Assembly (NCBI GenBank): GCA_002238825.1
Contig: MPNC01000005.1
Location: forward strand, 62,001-126,000
Source: SAR202 cluster bacterium bin87
Lineage (GTDB): Bacteria > Chloroflexota > Dehalococcoidia > Lucifugimonadales > UBA3495
DNA: 64,000 nt
Direction of reading: 5' to 3'
The notes beneath the pieces were generated by a model, which was not told the DNA's origin, ran no database searches, and was given only the letters and a program-made list of their open reading frames with translations. Every line of letters begins with the position of its first letter. The stretch's first letter is position 1. Positions 58,772 to 64,000 of this stretch are shown here, piece by piece. The position numbers were made by a program, and so were the translations under genes.

Positions 58772-59044
58772 TCAGCGCGGGTTGCGATGGCGGTGCTCAG
58801 GATTTTCGTTGAGTTCAGCCGTGTCGCCGCTCCACCGGGTTTTGCCTTCGGAATCGATAATCGTGTAGGCGACCGGTGAAGAATCCGGAGGACAGTCACC
58901 GGGCATGGCGTAGTTGAGGTAGCGACTGGTCAGCGTGTTGGCGATCGGTTGGAACGGTGACAGTACGCGGGCCACAAAAGGCTTGTCCAGGACATTCACA
59001 AGGACCCGGTTGAACTGATTGACGCTGCTGTGAACGATGGTCAT
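58772..59044 (-). CDS. Uncharacterised small protein, 90 aa
   Basis: The product begins MTIVHSSVNQFNRVLVNVLDK and contains a hydrophobic middle (FVARVLSPFQPIANTL) and a hydrophilic C-terminus. It is not recognised. A strong AGGAGGG site and an upstream TATAAT make it a convincing gene. It lies downstream of the his operon in the same direction but has its own promoter. Confidence 0.65.
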   Translation of the reverse strand: MTIVHSSVNQFNRVLVNVLDKPFVARVLSPFQPIANTLTSRYLNYAMPGDCPPDSSPVAYTIIDSEGKTRWSGDTAELNENPEHRHRNPR

Positions 59045-59089
59045 GGTGCCCTCCTGTCAAAGCTGGATCATCGGGCTCTGACAATCCTC

Positions 59090-59095
59090 ATTATA
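59090..59095 (-). promoter_or_regulatory. -10 of the 90-aa protein gene
   Basis: A perfect TATAAT on the minus strand, 45 bases before the start; no clear -35. Confidence 0.45.
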
Positions 59096-59212
59096 CGCGA
59101 ACGGAGGGCCGCATAGCAGCCAATCGTCCCCTTGAGCGGTCGCGGAGGTCCGCATGCACCTTGCGGGGCGAAACCCCACAGACGTCGTCTGGACCGCGAG
59201 CAGGGGCCGGGG

Positions 59213-59827
59213 TCAGGCGTCCAGCGTCCCCTTGGTGCTGGGAACCTGGCCGGCGGCGCGAGGGTCGGGTTCCACTGCGTCGCGGAGGGCGCGGGCCAGG
59301 GCCTTGCAGAGGGCTTCGGCCTTGTGATGGGGACTGACGCCGGCCAGCACCCGGGCGTGCAGATTGATGCGCGCCTCGATGGCGAAGGACTCGAGAAAGT
59401 GGGCGACCAAATCGCCGGACAACGTCTCGACCATGGTTTCGTTGAGGGTGGTGTCGACGGCAACGTACGGCCGGCCGCTCCAGTCAACGGCCACCATCAC
59501 CAGTGTCTCGTCCAGGGGGACGATTGCATGACCCATGCGGCGAATGCCGCGCGGCTCGCCCAGGGCCTGACCGAAGGCGCGGCCCAGCATGATGGCGGTG
59601 TCCTCAACGAGGTGGTGCCAGCCGACGTGGGTATCGCCCTCGGCTTTCAACTCAATGTCGAACAGGCCATGACGCGCGATCTGGCTGACCATGTGGTCGA
59701 GAAAACCGTTGCCGGTGTCAACGTCATATCGACCCTGGCCGTCCAGGTCCACGGATATCGCAATGCTGGTTTCGGCGGTGGCACGCTCCAAGCTCGCGGT
59801 CCGCGCGGTTGGATCCGGAATGGTCAT
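59213..59827 (-). CDS. hisB: Imidazoleglycerol-phosphate dehydratase
   Basis: A 204-residue enzyme of step 6 of histidine synthesis. FLDHMVSQIARHGLFD, HVGWHHLVEDTAIMLGRAF and the C-terminal metal-binding SPHHKAEALCKALARAL are the HisB signatures. Only the dehydratase domain is present, with no phosphatase. The ATG at 59827 follows the hisC stop by one base. Confidence 0.97.
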   Translation of the reverse strand: MTIPDPTARTASLERATAETSIAISVDLDGQGRYDVDTGNGFLDHMVSQIARHGLFDIELKAEGDTHVGWHHLVEDTAIMLGRAFGQALGEPRGIRRMGHAIVPLDETLVMVAVDWSGRPYVAVDTTLNETMVETLSGDLVAHFLESFAIEARINLHARVLAGVSPHHKAEALCKALARALRDAVEPDPRAAGQVPSTKGTLDA

Positions 59828-59828
59828 G

Positions 59829-60923
59829 CTAGTCAACCCCGAGAGCAGCGCGGAAACCAGCGACCACCGCGTCGGTTTCCTCGGGTTTGCCGACGCTGGA
59901 TCGGATGTAGTCGCGCAGGAGTTCGTTGTCGAAATAGCGCAGGAAGACGCCGCGTCGACACATGGCCTCGTACACTTCGAGGCCGCGCCCGTCGGGCATC
60001 TTGCAGAGGATGAAGTTCGCCTGGGAGGGCCAGACGGTTATTCCGGGAATCTCGCACAACAGCCGGTACATCCGGCCGCGCTCCTTGACGATGGCGTCGA
60101 CGCGATCCAGGAGGTGGGCGGTGTCGGACAGGGAAGCCAGGAGGGCGATTTCGGCGGCCAGGTTGACGTTGTACGGGGGCTTCATGCCCATCATGGTGGC
60201 GGCCAGCTCGGAGTCCATGGCGCCGGCGCCAATACGAAGCCCCGCCAGGCCGGCCCACTTGCTGAAGGTGCGCAGAACCACCAGGTTGCGGTACTCGGAC
60301 AGCAGCGGCATCAGGGTCTGGCCGCAGAAGTCGTAGTAGGCCTCATCGGAAACGACCAGGAGGCCGGTGTCGAGCAGGGCCCGGGCCTGGGCTTCGGTAA
60401 CGACGTTGCCGGTGGGGTTGTTGGGCGTCGGGAAGAAGATCGCCTTGGTACGCGGGGTGATGGCCCCCTGTATGGCTTCGATGTCGATGTCGAAGTTCTC
60501 GTCGCGCGGGACGGAGACGGCTTCGGCGCCCGCCACATCGGCAGAGAAGGAATACATGCCGAAGGTCGGCACCGGGATGATGATCTCGTCGCCGGGCGCA
60601 AGGAACATGCGCATCAAAAGGTCGATTATCTCGTCGCTGCCGTTGCCGGCTACGATGTTGTCTTCCGGGACGCCAAGGTAATCGGACAGGGCTTCGCGCA
60701 GCCGGCGTTGGGCGGGATCGGGATAGTGGTTGTAGTCGCGGAAACTGCCCAGCGCCTCGGCGACCTGGGGCGAAGGGCCGTAGGGGTTTTCATTGCCGTT
60801 CAGGCGGATGACCTGTTCCAGCGGGATGCCTGCCTCCTCGGCGAGCGTTTCGCTGGGAGAGACGCCCTGGTAGGTTTTCAGGCGACTGATGTGGGGGAGC
60901 AACAGTTCTTCAATTTCAGACAT
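59829..60923 (-). CDS. hisC: Histidinol-phosphate aminotransferase
   Basis: A 364-residue PLP enzyme: NGNENPYGPSP, AGNGSDEIIDLLMR, TPNNPTGNV and TFSKWAGLAGLRIG with the PLP Lys are typical of HisC. It converts imidazole-acetol phosphate to histidinol phosphate. It starts at ATG 60923, 20 bases after hisD. Confidence 0.96.
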   Translation of the reverse strand: MSEIEELLLPHISRLKTYQGVSPSETLAEEAGIPLEQVIRLNGNENPYGPSPQVAEALGSFRDYNHYPDPAQRRLREALSDYLGVPEDNIVAGNGSDEIIDLLMRMFLAPGDEIIIPVPTFGMYSFSADVAGAEAVSVPRDENFDIDIEAIQGAITPRTKAIFFPTPNNPTGNVVTEAQARALLDTGLLVVSDEAYYDFCGQTLMPLLSEYRNLVVLRTFSKWAGLAGLRIGAGAMDSELAATMMGMKPPYNVNLAAEIALLASLSDTAHLLDRVDAIVKERGRMYRLLCEIPGITVWPSQANFILCKMPDGRGLEVYEAMCRRGVFLRYFDNELLRDYIRSSVGKPEETDAVVAGFRAALGVD

Positions 60924-60943
60924 GTGCGGACGTTCCAAATGCG

Positions 60944-62278
60944 TTAGCGGGTTTGCGTGGCAGCAATATGGTCGAGGCGGGCCTGCACTGCACCGGCGTG
61001 GCCGGGCAGCCCCTCGGCCTCGGCGATGCGGACGGCCGCGGCGCCGAGGTCAGTGAAACTCTGGGGGCTGAGGCCAACCACCGGCATGGTGCGCAGGAAG
61101 TGGTGGACGCTGAGAGCGGAGCTGAAGCGCGCGGTCCCGCCGGTGGGCATCACGTGGGATGGGCCGGCGATGTAGTCGCCCATGACCTCGGGCGAGAACT
61201 CGCCGAGGAAGAGGCCGCCGGCGTTTCGCACCTGGCCGGCCCAGGCCCACGGGTCGGCGACCATGAGGCAAAGGTGTTCGGGGGCAATGCGATTGGCGAC
61301 GGCGATGGCTTCGTAGAAGTCATCCACAACTACGATGCAGCCCTGTCGTTCCAGGGAATGGCGGATGGTCTCGGCGCGGGGATTGCCGGCGATCTGTACA
61401 TCCAGTTCGGCTTCGACGGTGTCGATCAGGGATTGGGAGTCGGTCACGAGGATGGCCGAGGCCATGGGATCGTGTTCGGCCTGGGCGATGAGATCGGCAG
61501 CGCAGAAAATAGGATTGGCGGTGTCGTCGGCGAGGAGGATGGTCTCGGTGGGGCCGAATACTCCGTCGATGTCCACCTGGCCCTGTACCATCCGTTTGGC
61601 GTAGGCAACGAAGACGTTGCCGGGGCCACAGATCTTGTCGACCTTGCGGATGGACTCGGTTCCGTAGGCAAGGGCGCCAATGGCGGGTACCCCGCCGACC
61701 TGGTAGACCGCGTCGACGCCGGCGATCCGGGCGGCGGCAAGGACGGTGGCATTTAGCGGCTCATTGCCGCGGCGCGGGGTGGCCAGGACCACCTCGTTGA
61801 CGCCGGCGACGCGAGCCGGGATGGCGGTCATCAGGACGGTGGAAGGGTAGGCAGCGGTGCCGCCGGGGGCGTACAAACCGACACGTTCCAGGGGCCGAAT
61901 CAGCTCGCCCAAACCTCCGCCGAGGTCGACCCAATCCCGGGGCATCGTGGCCTCGTGGAATTCGGTGATGCGGCGAGCGGCCAACTCCAGGGCACGTTTG
62001 AGGTCATCGGGGGTGGATTCCCAGGCGGCATCGAGCTCAGCCGCGGGCACTTGCAGGCTGTCCAGATTGGCGCCGTCGAGGAGACTGGCGTAACGGCGGA
62101 CAGCATCATCACCACCGGCGCGAACGTCGCGAAGCATCTGCAGGACTGAGGACTCCGGCGTCGCGTCGGCGCCGAAGAGGTCGCGGGTGCGTTGGAGAAC
62201 AGGCTCGGGCAACGACGAGAGGTCCAGGGGGTCGATGCGGGTCAGAACCGATTCGGCGGCGGACAGCCCGCGCACCAT
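60944..62278 (-). CDS. hisD: Histidinol dehydrogenase
   Basis: A 444-residue zinc enzyme that catalyses the last two steps of histidine synthesis. ICGPGNVFVAYAKR, IFCAADLIAQAEHDP and GPSHVMPTGGTARF are the family motifs. The ATG at 62278 comes one base after the stop of the upstream gene, so it depends on translation of that gene. Confidence 0.97.
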   Translation of the reverse strand: MVRGLSAAESVLTRIDPLDLSSLPEPVLQRTRDLFGADATPESSVLQMLRDVRAGGDDAVRRYASLLDGANLDSLQVPAAELDAAWESTPDDLKRALELAARRITEFHEATMPRDWVDLGGGLGELIRPLERVGLYAPGGTAAYPSTVLMTAIPARVAGVNEVVLATPRRGNEPLNATVLAAARIAGVDAVYQVGGVPAIGALAYGTESIRKVDKICGPGNVFVAYAKRMVQGQVDIDGVFGPTETILLADDTANPIFCAADLIAQAEHDPMASAILVTDSQSLIDTVEAELDVQIAGNPRAETIRHSLERQGCIVVVDDFYEAIAVANRIAPEHLCLMVADPWAWAGQVRNAGGLFLGEFSPEVMGDYIAGPSHVMPTGGTARFSSALSVHHFLRTMPVVGLSPQSFTDLGAAAVRIAEAEGLPGHAGAVQARLDHIAATQTR

Positions 62279-62279
62279 C

Positions 62280-63041
62280 TTAAGTCGCACTGAGATACTC
62301 CCGGGCCTGGGCCTTGGTTTCGTCGATGACCCGCTGGCGGTAGGTTTCGATATGTTCGCGGGGGATCCGTTCGTACACACGCTCCAGACTCTGAGGCATA
62401 TGCTCCAGGAATCCGTCCACGACCTGCTGCACATCGTCGTTTTCGCGGTACATGCGGTTGAGGGCGCGCTTGAGTCGTTCCCAGGTGAAATCCCAGCCGA
62501 GAAGCCGGGCCACCCAACCACGCCACTCGTCGATCAGTTCGTCCTCGAGGAATTCCAGGGACGGCATCTGGTCCACCGCCGCAATGGCGTCGTTCTCAAC
62601 CACGAGACGGGCATTTTCGTCGAGAACGACGCGGTCCATATCCAGTTGCAGCGCTCGGTCCCAGATGTGCGATTCAATTTCCGTGTCGGTGACACGGCTC
62701 TCGGGAGCAAAGTGCGGGCGGAACATGGTGGTGATCCACATCTCGTCCGCAACCAGATGGCTCACGTAACCGAGAAGGAACGACCGTGTCTCGGGCGACA
62801 AGCCGTTATCGGAGCCGGCCAACTGCGGGTGCAGTTCGAACATACGCTGGACGCTGGCGCCCACATGGGTCACCGACAGGTCGGAGAAGTGGGTGCGAGC
62901 GCGGTCCCACTTGGTCATGGCGCGAATGTCGGGCGTAGTTGACCCGAGGTACGCGGCGCCGGGGTGGTCGTGGGCGTAACCCCAATCCAGCTCGATGGCT
63001 ACCTGCTGGCACAGGTAGATGTGCACGGGCAAGTTAGGCAT
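62280..63041 (-). CDS. Zinc-dependent phospholipase C-like protein inside the his operon
   Basis: A 253-residue protein beginning MPNLPVHIYLCQQV, with AYLGSTTPDIRAMT, HFSDLSVTHVG and FLLGYVSHLVADEMWI. The spaced His/Asp residues match the zinc-dependent phospholipase C/S1-P1 nuclease-like family (PF00882). It has no signal peptide, so it is intracellular. It overlaps hisG by 8 bases and precedes hisD by one base, a tight fit for a non-histidine gene. Confidence 0.75.
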   Translation of the reverse strand: MPNLPVHIYLCQQVAIELDWGYAHDHPGAAYLGSTTPDIRAMTKWDRARTHFSDLSVTHVGASVQRMFELHPQLAGSDNGLSPETRSFLLGYVSHLVADEMWITTMFRPHFAPESRVTDTEIESHIWDRALQLDMDRVVLDENARLVVENDAIAAVDQMPSLEFLEDELIDEWRGWVARLLGWDFTWERLKRALNRMYRENDDVQQVVDGFLEHMPQSLERVYERIPREHIETYRQRVIDETKAQAREYLSAT

Positions 63042-64000
63042 GGTAGGCGTCCTGCCCTTTCAGCGCGTCGACACGGTCCATAAAGCCGGCGAAGGCCTGG
63101 GACTCGCCCTTGAACAGGTACGATAACTGGGCTGCGGCGATATCGACGCCACCGCACTCACGCAGGTGCGAAACGACGTCCAGCAGGCGGTTCTTGCGGA
63201 TCAGCAGGGAGACGGCGTACCAGTCCTCCTCCTCGACGCTGAACACGCGGGCGACGGTGGGTCCCTGGATGCCGGCGATTTCGGGGCGCGCCAATATCAT
63301 GGCGCTGACGTCCTCGGCGGTACGGCCCTGGACGTTGGCGGTGATGCGGTAGTACGGGTCGGCGCGGAGGTGGGCTTCCAGCATCTCTGTGAACGAGCGT
63401 GCCAGTTCGAGGTCGTCGGGACAACTGGCGAGGGCGGACGGATTGGCTATGAGACAGGCCTGGGAGGTGAGGATCGTGCCGCCGTCCAGGGTCTTGAGGC
63501 GGTTTTCCCTGAGGGTTGTGCCGGTAGCGGAAAGATCTGCGATCAGATCGGCGTAGCCGGCGATGGGCGCGGCTTCCAGGGTACCGCTGGCCGGCACGAG
63601 GGTGAAGTAGTTGATGCCCCGCTCGAACAGGTAGCGGCGCAGGAGACGCGGATACTTGGTGGCGATGCGAAGCTGGCGACCGCGCTCGTGGAACTCCAGG
63701 GCCAGGTCGGCGAGGTCGTCGACGGATGTTACGTCAAGCCAGGAGTCGGGCACGGCCAGCACGTAGTCGCAGCCGCCGAATCCGAGGTCCTCCATGACGG
63801 GTATTACCGCGTCATCGTCGTGGCGGTATTCCATCATCCGGTCCAGGCCGGTGATGCCCATCTCAGCGCTGCCCTCTTCCACCTTGGTGGTGATGTCGGC
63901 GGTGCGCTGGAAGAGCACGTCGATGCCGGGCAGGGACGGGATGGAACCGGTGTAGCGGCGGGAGTTGGGCCGATTCACCTTGACGCCACAGGAGGCCAGG
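63034..64000 (-). CDS. hisG: ATP phosphoribosyltransferase, 5' end cut by window edge
   Basis: About 322 residues are visible from LASCGVKVNRPNSRRYTG to the C-terminus; only the first 15 or so residues are missing. FQRTADITTKVEEGSAEMGITG, TKYPRLLRRYL and SGTLEAAPIAG with DLSATGTTLREN are the catalytic core. A C-terminal ACT-like domain (residues from about 235) makes it the long form, feedback-inhibited by histidine. It is the first enzyme of the pathway and the first visible gene of the operon. Confidence 0.96.
   Translation of the reverse strand, partial: LASCGVKVNRPNSRRYTGSIPSLPGIDVLFQRTADITTKVEEGSAEMGITGLDRMMEYRHDDDAVIPVMEDLGFGGCDYVLAVPDSWLDVTSVDDLADLALEFHERGRQLRIATKYPRLLRRYLFERGINYFTLVPASGTLEAAPIAGYADLIADLSATGTTLRENRLKTLDGGTILTSQACLIANPSALASCPDDLELARSFTEMLEAHLRADPYYRITANVQGRTAEDVSAMILARPEIAGIQGPTVARVFSVEEEDWYAVSLLIRKNRLLDVVSHLRECGGVDIAAAQLSYLFKGESQAFAGFMDRVDALKGQDAYHA

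Noticed and set aside
59140-59185. A GGGG-TTTCG-CCCC hairpin after hisB on the minus strand
   Set aside because: The stem is short and no T-run follows, so a terminator cannot be claimed.
1-64000. tRNA, rRNA, riboswitch or prophage features
   Set aside because: No cloverleaf with a GGTTCGA-type arm, no rRNA segment, no integrase, transposase or phage structural gene was found; in particular no TPP riboswitch was seen before the TenA gene and no T-box before cysS.

Overview
The window is a GC-rich, gene-dense bacterial chromosome segment with about 65 protein genes, no rRNA or tRNA, no phage and no transposase. A member of the Chloroflexota (Dehalococcoidia or SAR202-like) is the best guess. 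The reasons are the lipoprotein whose linker is built from VTEQVEVEK-type repeats, the many paralogous catabolic enzymes (type III CoA-transferases, TPP enzymes, M20D hydrolases), the pyruvate:ferredoxin oxidoreductase, and the mix of Gram-positive-like Shine-Dalgarno sites. This is an inference from gene content; no marker gene settles it.

Layout. 1-2.4 kb: a truncated type III CoA-transferase gene divergent from a ComD/ComE-like decarboxylase pair. 3.4-7.1 kb: lutABC (lactate oxidation) followed at once by an MNT/HEPN pair. 7.2-11.7 kb: glycerate kinase plus an SRPBCC protein, then two tandem M20D hydrolases. 11.7-14.3 kb: polyprenol-kinase-like membrane protein, lipoprotein and cysteine desulfurase. 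14.7-18.3 kb: alpha/beta hydrolase, two tandem VOC proteins and a benzoylformate-decarboxylase-like TPP enzyme. 18.3-25.6 kb: EVE protein, PII, acyl-CoA ligase and a peptide-type ABC importer without ATPases. 26-30.7 kb: DUF35-thiolase pair, HpcH-type aldolase, RNase D. 30.8-38.8 kb: M20 peptidase, GNAT, TPR, hotdog-like protein, PIG-L deacetylase, TenA, hydrolase and an FMN 2-hydroxy-acid oxidase. 38.9-42.4 kb: a three-gene pyruvate:ferredoxin oxidoreductase operon. 42.5-50.3 kb: a HEPN nuclease candidate, an Xsc-like TPP enzyme, a FAD oxidoreductase and a double CoA-transferase. 50.4-58.7 kb: a cysteinyl-tRNA synthetase fused to a glycosyltransferase, a PaREP1-like protein, SDR, MeaB, slipin/NfeD and a degenerate crotonase. 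59.2-64 kb: a histidine operon, hisG-(phospholipase C-like)-hisD-hisC-hisB.

Most of the enzymes could work together in taking up and oxidising small organic acids: CoA activation (ligase, CoA-transferases), C-C cleavage (thiolase, aldolase, TPP enzymes), 2-hydroxy-acid oxidation (LutABC, FMN oxidase), glycerate entry (glycerate kinase) and entry into acetyl-CoA (POR). The strongest unusual points are the CysRS-GT2 fusion, the double CoA-transferase with only one catalytic Asp, the MNT/HEPN pair attached to lutABC, the phospholipase-like gene inside the his operon, and a very regular set of promoters (TTGACC, 17 bp, TGnTAnnnT). Three copies of a palindrome beginning GTAGGGGCG or its one-base variant lie just after genes, two of them at convergent junctions.
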